NCBI RefSeq assembly: GCF_018343625.1
Contig: NZ_JAGYPG010000001.1
Coordinates: 1,188,502-1,252,501, forward strand
DNA from: Lederbergia citri
Lineage (GTDB): Bacteria; Bacillota; Bacilli; Bacillales; Bacillaceae_C
Direction of reading: 5' to 3'
Length of the DNA stretch: 64,000 nt
Position 1 is the first letter of the stretch, and every line of letters starts with the position of its first letter. Positions 46,046 through 55,730 of the stretch are shown here, piece after piece. The notes beneath the pieces were generated by a model, which saw only the letters and a list, made by a program, of their open reading frames with translations, searched no databases and had not been told where the DNA came from. The translations under genes were made by a program, and so were the position numbers.

Positions 46046-46489
46046 AACCCTCCTTACTAAGCCAATACAATACGTTGATATTTCCAATTATTTGGAAAGG
46101 TCCGGAATTACTAACGACTATCATAATATGTTTCTTTCAAAAAATCAAATGCCCGACTATTCAGTAAGCAAGAACAAAAGAGCAAGGTGTGCCTGCCTTT
46201 ATTGCGAGAATTAAAAGTTCAGTGTAAAAAAGTTCGTAGTTCGACTTTTATTGTCGCTGGTTTTTGACCACGAGCAGATTGCGCCTGGAGTTAGACGGAA
46301 ACTATTCTCTAGAAATATAACCATAGAGTGTCAATTAATATTTTCCTATGTAACCACAAAGTATCTTATTCTATATTCCTTATATATAGACGTGCTAATC
46401 ACGTAAAAGTTTCATTAGTTGACCAGAAATGAAAATTTCATACTTTAGACACAAAAAAGGTGAGAAACTTGTTCTCACCTTTTCCCTTA
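46046..46489. other. Intergenic stretch with glcK terminator
   Basis: On the minus strand, GGTGAGAACAAGTTTCTCACC followed by TTTTTT (46451-46485) is the glcK terminator. The rest (46046-46450) holds no gene or structure that I can support. Confidence 0.7.
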
Positions 46490-47461
46490 TTAATTTTTAT
46501 TAGCAGCCAACCAAGCTGCACCTGCTATTCCAGCGTCATTGCCTAATTGTGCTAGTACAATTTCCGTGGAATCTCCTACAGGTTTAAAAGCATATTTCTT
46601 AAAGAATTCCTCTATTTTGCCTAGTAAAAAGTCCCCGGCTTTTGATACTCCGCCACCAATAACGATTTTCGCCGGATTAAAAGTACTGCCGATATTGGCA
46701 AGTGCCAATCCTAAGTGATCTGCCAATGAATCAACGGTGCGAAGAGCTAGTTCATCGCCTGTTTGAGCAGCATCAAAAATATCTTTCGCAGTAATATCTC
46801 CGTTTTTTTGCAGAAGTTCTTTTAATGGAGAATCTCCTTCGTATTCTGCAAGAAATTCTTTTGCCGTACGAACGATTCCTGTAGCAGATGCCACTGTTTC
46901 TAAGCAGCCTTGTTTTCCACAATTACACATATATCCGCCCTTGGGTACTGCTGTTATGTGGCCAATCTCACCAGCCGCCCCTTTTGCACCATGAACAATA
47001 TCTCCGTTGACGATAACGCCGCCGCCAACGCCTGTACCAAGTGTAATGGCAATTAAATCTTTAGCCCCTTTTCCTGCGCCTTTCCACATTTCACCAAGTG
47101 CTGCTGCATTCGCATCATTTTCGATGGCGACAGGAACGCCTACAGCCTCCTGCATTAAATCTCTTAGCGGGAAGTTATCTGGCCAACCAAGATTAACAGC
47201 CTCAAACATTACACCCAATTCCTGATCTATTGGTCCCGGTGCCCCAACACCTGCCGCTTTTAATTTTTCGTGTGGTACATTTAACTCAGCTAATTTATTA
47301 TGAACAGCTTTCCCAATATCTGGTATGATGCTGCTTCCGTTATTAGCAATATTCGTTGGAATTTCCCATTTATGTACAATATCGCCTTCTTCAGTTAAAA
47401 AAGCTAATTTTACGGATGTTCCTCCAATATCGATGCCTAATAACCATTTTTCATTTTCCAT
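46490..47461 (-). CDS. glcK: Glucokinase, ROK family
   Basis: A 323-residue ROK-family glucokinase; it phosphorylates glucose with ATP in the cytoplasm. It has the ATP-binding DIGGTSVKLA (about residues 10-19), the active-site ENDANAAALGE (about 104), the EIGH sugar-binding motif (about 158) and the ROK zinc motif CNCGKQGCLE (about 172-181). The ATG at 47461 overlaps the yqgQ end by 11 bases and has GGGGAAG upstream; an in-frame GTG at 47473 is less likely. Confidence 0.95.
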   Translation of the reverse strand: MENEKWLLGIDIGGTSVKLAFLTEEGDIVHKWEIPTNIANNGSSIIPDIGKAVHNKLAELNVPHEKLKAAGVGAPGPIDQELGVMFEAVNLGWPDNFPLRDLMQEAVGVPVAIENDANAAALGEMWKGAGKGAKDLIAITLGTGVGGGVIVNGDIVHGAKGAAGEIGHITAVPKGGYMCNCGKQGCLETVASATGIVRTAKEFLAEYEGDSPLKELLQKNGDITAKDIFDAAQTGDELALRTVDSLADHLGLALANIGSTFNPAKIVIGGGVSKAGDFLLGKIEEFFKKYAFKPVGDSTEIVLAQLGNDAGIAGAAWLAANKN

Positions 47462-47675
47462 GTTCTTCCCCACTTTTCCTTCTATTGTTTTCTATTAATA
47501 TTTCATTTCTTAATATTGAGAGCGCTTTATGCAATTCGTCCTTATTAATCAGACTTGAATAATATAAATCTTTAATTTCGGATATCATTAGTTCCAAATC
47601 CAATAATCTTTCTCCCATATATACAAAAATTCCAAATTTTTTCAGTAATTGTTGAACATCATATACACTATTCAT
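47451..47675 (-). CDS. yqgQ: DUF910 family protein YqgQ
   Basis: A 74-residue helical protein of the YqgQ family (VYDVQQLLKKFGIFVYMG at the start), function unknown. It overlaps glcK, with which it is co-transcribed, as in B. subtilis. Confidence 0.9.
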   Translation of the reverse strand: MNSVYDVQQLLKKFGIFVYMGERLLDLELMISEIKDLYYSSLINKDELHKALSILRNEILIENNRRKSGEEHGK

Positions 47676-47756
47676 TTAGTCATCACCATTTTAAAGTTGA
47701 AATGCATTCTTGCTCTCTAAATATAAGAATATCTTCTTCCTAACTGTAGAGCAAGA

Positions 47757-48929
47757 CTAATTATTACGAAATCCAAAGTGTAATAATCCACTTGCTATGA
47801 TAATTGTGGATAGTAGAAATATTACTTGCGTCATTTTGTTTCGCTTTTTCGGAAAATGAACGGCTCCAGTAGCCAAGAATCCTCCAACTAAACCACCAAT
47901 ATGTCCGGCATTATCAATTCCAGTTACAGTAAAACCAAAAATTAAATTAAAGACAATTACGCCAATTACATTCATGCCCATCGTTCGAAAAAAAACTTGA
48001 GGATAAGCAAATCCTAGATATAACAGAGCTCCGAAACAACCGAAAATGGCACCGCTTGCACCAGCAGATAATGAAGGGCTAAAAACAAAGCTAGCAAGTG
48101 TCCCCATAAATCCTGAAAAAAGATAAATCCAAAAAAACCTTATGTGACCAAACATTTTTTCTACAGTTGTACCTAAATAATATAAGGCAAACGTATTCAT
48201 TGCAAGATGAAATATTCCAATATGTATGAAAATCGGTGTAAAGAAACGCCACCATTCGCCATTTAATATAAGAGGATTAAATTTTGCTCCGTATTTAATA
48301 AGTGTTTCAGCGTTAGTCGTTCCCCCATTCCCCTCCATTATCAAAAATACGACCACTTGAAAAACCATAAAAAAATAGGTCAATCGTGGTTTAGTGAAAT
48401 CAAACAACTTTTGTTCTTCTTCCCCATCAATAGAAGCCGCCCTCTTTAATACTCCTTGACGGAGTGTAAAAATTTCAGCATCTTCGTATTCTTCTTTAAG
48501 CAAAAAATCAATGTGAGTATGGAGAGTTTCACTAATTCTTTTAATGGAACTTTGATAATTTTCACGAGATAATATGATGGTGGAAACGTTTGTTTTTCCT
48601 ATTGAAGCTGAAAGGGTTTTTTCGGGAGTCATATGCTCTGAATCAATCGGAGGGTATGTTGAAACATAAATGTTTAAAATGTTCAATGATCTACGAAAAT
48701 AATGTTTTCTTAATTTTTCAGCCTGAATAGCTGCTTTTTGTTGGTCTCGAATGACAGGATTAGACCAAACTAAATCAGCTCTTAATATACGAATAAATGT
48801 GGCATGTTTATTTTTCCTATTTTCAAGCCACATACCATTTTGTGCATCATTCATATTCATTAAACGATATCCGCATTCGTACATTAAAAAATACGCAAGG
48901 CGCCAAAATAAAAAAGTTTCCCTTCCCAC
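47757..48929 (-). CDS. yqgP: Rhomboid family intramembrane serine protease (YqgP/GluP)
   Basis: A rhomboid protease of about 390 residues. The N-terminal cytosolic region (to about residue 170) is followed by six or seven membrane helices. The catalytic Ser is in GASGAIFG and the His in NAGHIGGLVGG. B. subtilis YqgP (about 507 residues) has a C-terminal TPR region; this protein ends soon after the last helix, so that region is absent. YqgP cleaves the magnesium transporter MgtE in B. subtilis. The start is uncertain: GTG at 48929 gives the YqgP-like ETFLFWRLAYFL N-terminus, and a TTG at 48956 is also in frame. Confidence 0.88.
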   Translation of the reverse strand: MGRETFLFWRLAYFLMYECGYRLMNMNDAQNGMWLENRKNKHATFIRILRADLVWSNPVIRDQQKAAIQAEKLRKHYFRRSLNILNIYVSTYPPIDSEHMTPEKTLSASIGKTNVSTIILSRENYQSSIKRISETLHTHIDFLLKEEYEDAEIFTLRQGVLKRAASIDGEEEQKLFDFTKPRLTYFFMVFQVVVFLIMEGNGGTTNAETLIKYGAKFNPLILNGEWWRFFTPIFIHIGIFHLAMNTFALYYLGTTVEKMFGHIRFFWIYLFSGFMGTLASFVFSPSLSAGASGAIFGCFGALLYLGFAYPQVFFRTMGMNVIGVIVFNLIFGFTVTGIDNAGHIGGLVGGFLATGAVHFPKKRNKMTQVIFLLSTIIIASGLLHFGFRNN

Positions 48930-49063
48930 AATTAAAAAATACCCCCAAGCATTCAAACTTCTTATATTTTAATATAACGAAAAGTAATAAACGTTGCAAA
49001 AAGAATATAAGAAAAGCTGGTCTATATAAGATCCAGCTGCAAATATGGGTGTAACATATTCAT

Positions 49064-49246
49064 CTACTTTCGAAAAGCTGAGCTTAATAATTTTGAGCGG
49101 ACCCCGGGTATGTTCATCATTGTGTTCACACTAACTTTTCGAAGATAACGATTACCAAGAAAAGCATTCAACAGTTTGTAGCGAAAGCGATAAGCTGTGC
49201 CTAAGACAGCAAGTGCTGAGATCATTTTTACGATAAACCTGATCAT
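49064..49246 (-). CDS. yqgO: YqgO-like small protein
   Basis: A 60-residue basic protein with one N-terminal hydrophobic segment, matching YqgO by position and size. AAGGAGGG precedes the ATG at 49246. Function unknown. Confidence 0.8.
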   Translation of the reverse strand: MIRFIVKMISALAVLGTAYRFRYKLLNAFLGNRYLRKVSVNTMMNIPGVRSKLLSSAFRK

Positions 49247-49288
49247 GTATTATCCCTCCTTGTCTTATGTTTACTTATCAGCTTCTTT

Positions 49289-49855
49289 TTATGCATTGCA
49301 TATGATTACTTCTTCCTCCGTAATGATTTTTCCAACTGGAATATCATGATTTTCAATCGGTAGTTTTTCTGAGATTTGCATAGAAAAACAAAGCGAAATC
49401 GTAGCGCCATTAAATCCAGTTAAAAAGCGATCATAGTATCCTCCACCAAATCCTACACGAAATCCTTCTCGATTAAACACTAATCCAGGAACTATTAATA
49501 AATGTATTTCATCATTTTCAACTTTCATCGTTTTTGCTTCCTTTGGTTCAAATAAACCAAAGAATACTGTTTCTAACTGATCAAATGCAGTAATTTGTCT
49601 GAATTCCATTTTATTCTCGGAAGGGTAACACTTTGGTACGACAATCTTTTTCCCTGCTTCCCACCCTCTTCTAATGATTTGCCATGTATCTACTTCTGGA
49701 AAATGAGATACCGTAATACCAATCGTTTCAGCATTTTTCCATTCGTCCGTTAAAAAGAGTTCATTGGCTATCATATAAGACCAGTGTTCATATGTAATTC
49801 GATCGAGAGATTTTAATTCATCTTTGTAACTTTTTCGAATTGTTTTCTTATCCAT
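49289..49855 (-). CDS. yqgN: 5-formyltetrahydrofolate cyclo-ligase
   Basis: A 188-residue enzyme that converts 5-formyl-THF to 5,10-methenyl-THF with ATP, in one-carbon metabolism. It has the N-terminal basic KKTIRKSYK, the folate-binding VPKCYP region, and the ATP-binding FGGGYYDRFL motif (about residues 137-146). AAGGAG suits the ATG at 49855 better than the one at 49861. Confidence 0.93.
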   Translation of the reverse strand: MDKKTIRKSYKDELKSLDRITYEHWSYMIANELFLTDEWKNAETIGITVSHFPEVDTWQIIRRGWEAGKKIVVPKCYPSENKMEFRQITAFDQLETVFFGLFEPKEAKTMKVENDEIHLLIVPGLVFNREGFRVGFGGGYYDRFLTGFNGATISLCFSMQISEKLPIENHDIPVGKIITEEEVIICNA

Positions 49856-49886
49856 ATACATCCATCTCCTTGCAACTTATCATATT

Positions 49887-50102
49887 AGAAAAGCGCAAGC
49901 GCCTTGCCCATCGACGTACAGGCCCACAGGATGTGGGTCCGTCGACGTCGCCACAGGACGTGGCGGTGTTTAGTCGACGTTCATTTTCGGCCTTCGACTG
50001 AGATAAAGGAAACACGATGAGTCCGGTAGGACGAATCGATGTTGACTTATCGTAGGGAAAAGGACAAGAAGTTTGCTAGTCGATAGGCGCTGGAGCTAGA
50101 CA
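49887..50102. repeat. Dispersed hairpin-rich repeat, copy 2 (long form)
   Basis: About 216 bp, inverted relative to copy 1. Hairpins are CCCACA-GGA-TGTGGG (49923-49937), GTCGCCACAGGACGTGGCGG nearby, and CGAT-GA-GTCC-GGTA-GGAC-GA-ATCG (50015-50038), which has a tandem G.A internal loop. The ends GCGCAAGCGCC and GGCGC can close the whole unit. Lies between yqgN and rpmG. Confidence 0.88.
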
Positions 50103-50157
50103 CTACTGCCATTAGCTTAAAAGTACATTTCTTAAAAAGCATATCTTTATTAATTTC

Positions 50158-50206
50158 CAAAAAAGCCAGAAACACTGTATAATGTAGTGTTTCTGGCTTT
50201 TTGAAT
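50158..50206 (-). terminator. Terminator after rpmG
   Basis: AAAAAGCCAGAAACACT and AGTGTTTCTGGCTTTTT form a perfect 17-bp stem. Confidence 0.95.
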
Positions 50207-50220
50207 AAACGCTTTTAATG

Positions 50221-50370
50221 TTACTTTGTTTCGCGGTGCAAAGTAACTCGTTTTTCTCTAGGGCAATATTTTTTAAGCTCAAGACGGTCAGGATTATTAC
50301 GTTTATTTTTTGTTGAAATATAATTACGCTCACTGCATTCCGTGCAAGCTAATGTAATGTTAACGCGCAT
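50221..50370 (-). CDS. rpmG: 50S ribosomal protein L33
   Basis: A 49-residue L33 of the RpmGA type ([12 protein letters not shown]...YCPREK...HRETK). It keeps the first CxxC pair and a third Cys but not a complete second pair, so zinc binding is probably weak or lost. GGAGGG precedes the ATG at 50370. Confidence 0.95.
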   Translation of the reverse strand: MRVNITLACTECSERNYISTKNKRNNPDRLELKKYCPREKRVTLHRETK

Positions 50371-50539
50371 GTCTTTCCCTCCAAACTCCAATGCATTCTT
50401 CACTGTACATACGACTTTTTTATAATAGCACTATTTTTTCCGAAATGCTAGTATCTATTTGTATCGTCAATTAATTTTATATGAAATGATATATTCTTAT
50501 GGTATAAATAGAATTAGTACAACACATCTGGGGTGGCTT

Positions 50540-50911
50540 ATGGATACAATTATCATTATTTTATTAAGTTTAGCAGTTCTCTTATTCGTCATTTCGTTTT
50601 TCCAATCTGATAAGGTTAAGGTTTTGGAAAAAGAAGTAGAGCAATTATCTATGAATATGTTGCAGGACCATTATCTTATGAAGAAAAGACTTAAAGTCCT
50701 TGAAGAAGAATTACTTATAGGGCAAAGCTTTATCAATGATTCACCGAAACACGAGAAAACCCGAGAACCTAACGAAATATTAAAAAATCATGTTTTAGCC
50801 TTATATAATCAAGGCCTTGATATCCAACAAATTTCCAAACAATCATCTTTGTCGGTTGAAACAGTTAAAGACATTATTAAAAGGCGGCAGGATACTTTTG
50901 GAGGTATTTGA
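50540..50911 (+). CDS. Membrane-anchored protein with helix-turn-helix-like C-terminus
   Basis: A 123-residue protein. One N-terminal membrane helix (residues 3-22), a coiled coil (about 25-60), a linker and a C-terminal helix-turn-helix-like segment (ALYNQGLDIQQISKQSSLSVETVKDIIKRR) of the kind in sigma-region-4-like small proteins. GGGGTGG precedes the ATG at 50540. It lies three bases before the next gene and is probably co-transcribed with it. Function unknown. Confidence 0.7.
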   Translation: MDTIIIILLSLAVLLFVISFFQSDKVKVLEKEVEQLSMNMLQDHYLMKKRLKVLEEELLIGQSFINDSPKHEKTREPNEILKNHVLALYNQGLDIQQISKQSSLSVETVKDIIKRRQDTFGGI

Positions 50912-50914
50912 GGG

Positions 50915-51373
50915 ATGAATAAACAAACTACAAGAGCCTTTGCTTCGGGATTATTAATCTCAGCTTTAATTCTTTATGCATATGTACAGTTTTTTCAAAA
51001 AAAACCGGAACCTGTAGTTTCCATCAAAGAAGGCTATATGGAAATAAAGAAAAGCGATTATGAAACATTGAAAAAAGAATCGAAAGACTGGCAGGAAAAA
51101 TATAAACAGCTTTCGCAAAAGAAAGATGAAGAAAAAACTGCAAATGTAACAGAGCCTATCATAAAGAATTACCGATTGGTTATTTCTGAAGGAATGGCAT
51201 CAAAAGAAATTTGCACTGAACTAGAAAACGCAGGATTAATTGATGACGCTGAAGATTTTAATGATTATTTGGCTAATAAAAACTTACAGAAATATATACA
51301 AATTGGAACGTATGAATTAAATGATACGATGACTTTTGAAGAAATTAGTAATATCATTGCAAAAGAATCCTAA
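50915..51373 (+). CDS. MltG/YceG N-terminal-like membrane protein
   Basis: A 152-residue protein with an N-terminal membrane helix (about residues 8-26), a coiled-coil linker and a C-terminal LysM-like domain similar to the first part of endolytic transglycosylase MltG (VISEGMASKEICTELENAG and IGTYELNDTMTFEEI). The catalytic domain is absent. It probably sits outside the membrane near peptidoglycan; the adjacent convergent pbpA fits. The preceding gene overlaps its ribosome-binding region (TTTGGAGG). Confidence 0.72.
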   Translation: MNKQTTRAFASGLLISALILYAYVQFFQKKPEPVVSIKEGYMEIKKSDYETLKKESKDWQEKYKQLSQKKDEEKTANVTEPIIKNYRLVISEGMASKEICTELENAGLIDDAEDFNDYLANKNLQKYIQIGTYELNDTMTFEEISNIIAKES

Positions 51374-51408
51374 AAAAAGAAAGCAGAAGTTCTGCTTTCT
51401 TTTTTATT
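51372..51408. terminator. Bidirectional terminator before pbpA
   Basis: GAAAGCAGAA/TTCTGCTTTC hairpin flanked by A and T runs. Confidence 0.92.
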
Positions 51409-53510
51409 TATTCTTGGTCACTCTCATTCTCATTTACTTTTTCTTCTTCAGTAATCCCTTTAGCTCTCTTTTCTTTTAAATCAAAATAAGCTTTCAATAC
51501 TCTTTTTCCAATATCCATATTTACGTTATTCTCAGATCCACCTTTTAAATACGCTGATGGAACAAGTACGGACATGGCAACTTCTGGTTTATCAAAAGGT
51601 GCATAACCTACTAGAGATAAATTCCATACTCCTTTTCCTTGATCAGTCGTTTCGGCAGTACCTGTTTTACCAGCTGCATTGTATGGACGAAGATCTGGAG
51701 CGTTAAAAGCAACCCCTGTACCACTTGGATGATGGAATACACCATAAAATGCATTCTGAACGTGTTTGATTTGGCTGTCAGTTGCATCGATTTTATTTAA
51801 AACTTTTGGCTTAATTTCCTGAACAATCGGACCAAGATTACCATTTTCATCTCCTGGATCGCGGATTTCCTTGACTATGTGCGTTTGCATACGATAACCA
51901 CCATTAGCAATCGTAGAAACGTATTGAGCAAGCTGTAATGGTGTAAAAGAGTCGTATTGTCCTATCGCAAAGTCCAATGTAACCCCCGCATTGTCATTTG
52001 CAATATTCCCCTTAAATCCTATTTGTTCTCCTGGTAAATCAAGACCCGTTCTTACCCCCAGCCCAAATTGGTTAAAGTAATAGCGCATATCATTCATTGC
52101 CTTATATTTGTCAATACTTAACTTTTGATGCGCTCGATATTGACCACCCCCGATAGCAATGGCAGTCTTAAACATATAAACGTTTGATGAGCGAATAAGA
52201 GCCATCGTATCCGTTAAAGACATAGAACCCCTATTAGAAAACCAAGACTTTTTTGGTTGTGTATCCTTAAAGTAAAGAATTTCATCTAATATTGGCTTTC
52301 CTTGATAGTTGACACCAGTCATATAACCCGTTAAAACCGTAGCCCCTTTTACCGCAGATCCAGGAACATAGGCAGTTGTAAAATTCCCTGAAGCGAAATC
52401 CTTAAACGTATATTTTTTCTCATCTTCATCATACGAATATTGCTTCCCAGATAAAGCTAATATTTCCCCTGTATAAGGATCCATCATCGTGACAAAAGCG
52501 CGGTCCAAAAGCTGTGTGCTACCCTTTGCTTTTGTTTTAAGGATTTCTTCTTCAAGTATTTTATCGATCGCTTTCTGCAAATCCATATCTATAGTAAGGA
52601 TAAGATCTTTTCCCCGTTCTCCTTCTGAAACCGGGACAGTTTCAAGAACCTCACCAGATTTTGTTATATTTTTTACTTTTTCTTTTTGTCCACGAAGTAC
52701 ATCTTCATATTGCAGTTCTATATAACTTTTTCCTACGCGATCGTTTCTGCTATAGCCCCTTGCTTCATAGTAATCCAATTTTTCTACAGGCAAGCCTTGA
52801 GAAACATTCCCTAAAATGGATCTTAATGTATCATCGTACACATATACACGTTCCCAATCCGTTGTCGTATCTACACCAGGTAACATACCTAGATGTTCAT
52901 TAACTATGGCATATTCTTCCAAAGTGACATCTTTATTTTTTACAAATTGAGGATCAAGAGCATAGCCTCCAGTGAACTCCCTATAGATTGCAAGAACTTC
53001 CAAGTCTTCTTTAGTCAAAGTGGCCAGCTCTTCGTCCGTAACACGGTCCCTTTGAAGTTTATATAGCTCAGCTTGTTTTCCTTTATATGTTTCTAGCTCT
53101 TTTTCCGTCACTTTGGCTTGTGCTTTTTCAGGATTGAGTAATAGCCAAAAGTCTACTTTATCCCTATGTGTAATTTTATCTGTATCTTTATGGATAATTT
53201 TTGCGAGAGTTCGAGCAGTTTCCAATGTCTTTTCAGCATCAAATTGCTTTGGAGCTGTATAAGTAATGGCTTTCTGCGGCTCATTTTTGACTACAGGATT
53301 GTAATTCCGGTCATATATTAATCCGCGCGGGACAGATGTTTTAACCGTTACATCCTCTGTTCGATCAATTTCTCTTTTTGCATCCTCTCCATTTACAATC
53401 TGAACAAATCCTAAACGAAGAATAAGCATCGAAAACATAATAAATACAACAAAAAATAACATGTTCATCCTTAAAGGAACATGAGTCTTTTTCTTCTTAT
53501 TTTTTCCCAA
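51408..53510 (-). CDS. pbpA: Penicillin-binding protein 2A-type transpeptidase
   Basis: A class B PBP of about 700 residues. A basic cytosolic tail, one membrane anchor (MNMLFFVVFIMFSMLIL), the N-terminal dimerisation/pedestal domain, then the transpeptidase domain with the active-site Ser in PGSAVK, SSN, and KTGTAE. It crosslinks peptidoglycan of the side wall with the RodA synthase. I chose TTG at 53510 after GGGGACGGGG; an in-frame ATG at 53546 has no site. B. subtilis PbpA has 716 residues. Confidence 0.93.
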   Translation of the reverse strand: MGKNKKKKTHVPLRMNMLFFVVFIMFSMLILRLGFVQIVNGEDAKREIDRTEDVTVKTSVPRGLIYDRNYNPVVKNEPQKAITYTAPKQFDAEKTLETARTLAKIIHKDTDKITHRDKVDFWLLLNPEKAQAKVTEKELETYKGKQAELYKLQRDRVTDEELATLTKEDLEVLAIYREFTGGYALDPQFVKNKDVTLEEYAIVNEHLGMLPGVDTTTDWERVYVYDDTLRSILGNVSQGLPVEKLDYYEARGYSRNDRVGKSYIELQYEDVLRGQKEKVKNITKSGEVLETVPVSEGERGKDLILTIDMDLQKAIDKILEEEILKTKAKGSTQLLDRAFVTMMDPYTGEILALSGKQYSYDEDEKKYTFKDFASGNFTTAYVPGSAVKGATVLTGYMTGVNYQGKPILDEILYFKDTQPKKSWFSNRGSMSLTDTMALIRSSNVYMFKTAIAIGGGQYRAHQKLSIDKYKAMNDMRYYFNQFGLGVRTGLDLPGEQIGFKGNIANDNAGVTLDFAIGQYDSFTPLQLAQYVSTIANGGYRMQTHIVKEIRDPGDENGNLGPIVQEIKPKVLNKIDATDSQIKHVQNAFYGVFHHPSGTGVAFNAPDLRPYNAAGKTGTAETTDQGKGVWNLSLVGYAPFDKPEVAMSVLVPSAYLKGGSENNVNMDIGKRVLKAYFDLKEKRAKGITEEEKVNENESDQE

Positions 53511-53600
53511 CTTACCCCGTCCCCTTCTTTTACAACTTATTCTCATTGTAAAAGAAAAGGGAGGACAATTCCACCTTAAAATATTGACAGCCAGTTGAAC

Positions 53601-54812
53601 TTATTCTGTTCTTAGCTTTAATAAAAGAAAAGCTGCCAACGTATGCCCTACTCCAAGGATAATAAGCAAAATTGGAATACTTTTGTTAGGAAGGAAATAG
53701 GAAATAGCTGCAATGAATGCCAAAATAGAAAGAACCCTGCCCATATTTAAAAATAGTTCTCTAACGACTATATATTCGATTCGCATTTCCGCTGCCTTCC
53801 AACTTTTCCCGATGGCATCGTATGTCATGGAGGAATAAGGGACGAGCATGAGTGGGTATGCAATACCAATAAAGGCAGCGTAAATTAGCAGTCTTGTATA
53901 TGTAGGATTAAAGACGATAATGAAAATGGAAGCATATAGAAGTAAGCCACCAAAAACCATAATTTTCTTTCTCATATCTTTTTTTATGAGCTTTGTCGCG
54001 AGCGAGTAAATTATAAAAGAAACTCCTGCATGGATTAATCCGAACGTACCTAGTGCGAGCTCATTGTTTGTTGCAATAAAAACAAAGACGGAAATGACAA
54101 AAACAAACGTTCCTTCCCGAAATCCTTGAAGAAAATGTGCATTTGTAATTAACCGCCAATTTTTATTATTCTTTCTTTCCTTATAAATTCTCGTAAATAA
54201 ATATTGACCTGATGAAGGCCTCCGATTTATAAAGAAACTCGTAATAACAGCTGCGGAGAATAATGCTAATGAAATAGCAAAAATAATCGTATAGCCAATA
54301 TTAGAAACAAAACGCGTAATGATAAAGCCCGCAGAAATCGGTCCGATTACTCCTCCTGTTGAGGAAAGTGCCCCCATAAACCCATTGAAAAAATCCCTAG
54401 TATCTGGTTCAGTTATTTCAAATGTTAATACATTGAAAGCTAGCCAGTAAAAACCATATCCGACCCCAAGCAATGCACCGAGAAGAACAAGATGTTGCGA
54501 GGATTTCTCTCCAAATAACAGTACGACGATAAAAAAAAGAGCGAGAAAAATGACTCCTAGGCGAAGCACTATGACGCGATCGACTTTTTTTGCCCATCTG
54601 CCGGCAATGATAAAGAATATAGGCTGGATGACGACAATCGTTAAATTATATATAGCAAGATCAATAAAACTTTTCGATTGTTTCCATAAATAAACATTTA
54701 CAAATGTATTCGATAACGAAATACTTAAGGAATATAGCCCACCTATTAACAACAACAGCAATAAATCTTTAGTTACATCAATATCATTAAATATTCTTTT
54801 TAACTTCAACAT
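53601..54812 (-). CDS. yqgE: MFS transporter YqgE
   Basis: A 403-residue major facilitator superfamily protein with 12 predicted helices and the loop 2-3 pattern GRWAKKVDR. The substrate is unknown. AAGGGGAG precedes the ATG at 54812. It lies between sodA and pbpA, as in B. subtilis. Confidence 0.9.
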   Translation of the reverse strand: MLKLKRIFNDIDVTKDLLLLLLIGGLYSLSISLSNTFVNVYLWKQSKSFIDLAIYNLTIVVIQPIFFIIAGRWAKKVDRVIVLRLGVIFLALFFIVVLLFGEKSSQHLVLLGALLGVGYGFYWLAFNVLTFEITEPDTRDFFNGFMGALSSTGGVIGPISAGFIITRFVSNIGYTIIFAISLALFSAAVITSFFINRRPSSGQYLFTRIYKERKNNKNWRLITNAHFLQGFREGTFVFVISVFVFIATNNELALGTFGLIHAGVSFIIYSLATKLIKKDMRKKIMVFGGLLLYASIFIIVFNPTYTRLLIYAAFIGIAYPLMLVPYSSMTYDAIGKSWKAAEMRIEYIVVRELFLNMGRVLSILAFIAAISYFLPNKSIPILLIILGVGHTLAAFLLLKLRTE

Positions 54813-54871
54813 AATAATAACTCCCCTTTTTCTTCTTTTCTATTCTTAGTGAACAAGGGAGTTTTAATACT

Positions 54872-54912
54872 AAAAAAAGAAAACGAATTGCATATTTGCA
54901 ATTCGTTTCTTA
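54872..54912 (-). terminator. Terminator after sodA
   Basis: AAACGAATTGCA/TGCAATTCGTTT hairpin followed on the minus strand by TTCTTTTTTT. Confidence 0.92.
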
Positions 54913-54922
54913 GTAAAATGAT

Positions 54923-55531
54923 TTATTTTGCAGAGTCGTATAGTTTTTGAACTTCGTCCCAATTAACTACATTCCAGAATGCACTCATATATTCAGGACG
55001 ACGATTTTGATATTTCAAATAGTAAGCATGCTCCCAAACATCTAGGCCAAGTAAAGGCGTTTTGCCTTCCATAATTGGGCTATCTTGATTTGGTGTGCTC
55101 ATAATTTCAAGTTCACCATTGTTCAACACAAGCCAAGCCCAGCCCGAACCAAAGCGTCCTGCACCAGCTGCTTGGAATTGTTCTTTAAACTTGTCGAGGC
55201 TTCCAAACTTGCTGTTGATTGCTTCTCCAACTGATCCTGTTGGTTCGCCGCCGCCATTTGGAGAAAGAAGCTTCCAGAATAATGAATGGTTGGCATGTCC
55301 TCCACCATTATTTCTAACCGCTGTACGAATGGATTCCGGAACAGAATTTAGATCAGCAATTAACTCTTCAACAGACTTGCTTGCCAAATCTTCATGTCCT
55401 TCAAGAGCATTATTTAAATTTGTCACATATGTGTTGTGATGCTTTGTGTGGTGAATGTTCATTGTTTCCTTATCGATATGTGGTTCTAGTGCATCATATC
55501 CATAAGGTAATTGTGGTAATTCATATGCCAT
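54923..55531 (-). CDS. sodA: Manganese superoxide dismutase
   Basis: A 202-residue Mn/Fe superoxide dismutase, converting superoxide to hydrogen peroxide and oxygen. Metal ligands are His27 (NIHHTKHH), His in GGHANHSLF (about 82), and Asp and His in DVWEHAYY (about 164-168). The family signature DVWEHAYY is exact. GGAGGA precedes the ATG at 55531. Mn is the likely metal in bacilli. Confidence 0.97.
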   Translation of the reverse strand: MAYELPQLPYGYDALEPHIDKETMNIHHTKHHNTYVTNLNNALEGHEDLASKSVEELIADLNSVPESIRTAVRNNGGGHANHSLFWKLLSPNGGGEPTGSVGEAINSKFGSLDKFKEQFQAAGAGRFGSGWAWLVLNNGELEIMSTPNQDSPIMEGKTPLLGLDVWEHAYYLKYQNRRPEYMSAFWNVVNWDEVQKLYDSAK

Positions 55532-55730
55532 TTTTTATATTCCTCCTATGTAATTATTTCGAATCGTCTAACGATTCATGATCACACTAATAGATTACCA
55601 AAATTAGTAATCGCATACAAATTATTTGCTCTGAAAAAAATATATAAGTCGCTTTCTGATGAACTTGTCACTTGAAAATATTGCCCATTCACATCTAAAC
55701 TGTTAGATAGAACATAAAGGGCGTGACAAA

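Noticed and set aside
50015..50038. A functional hammerhead ribozyme
   Set aside because: The stem II and G.A pairs are similar, but the core CUGAUGA is not matched at its first bases and I cannot place a cleavage site with stems I and III.
55095..55439. Open frames opposite sodA, gcvPA, pbpA, ispG and other genes
   Set aside because: They lack ribosome-binding sites and family resemblance and lie wholly inside well-supported genes on the other strand.
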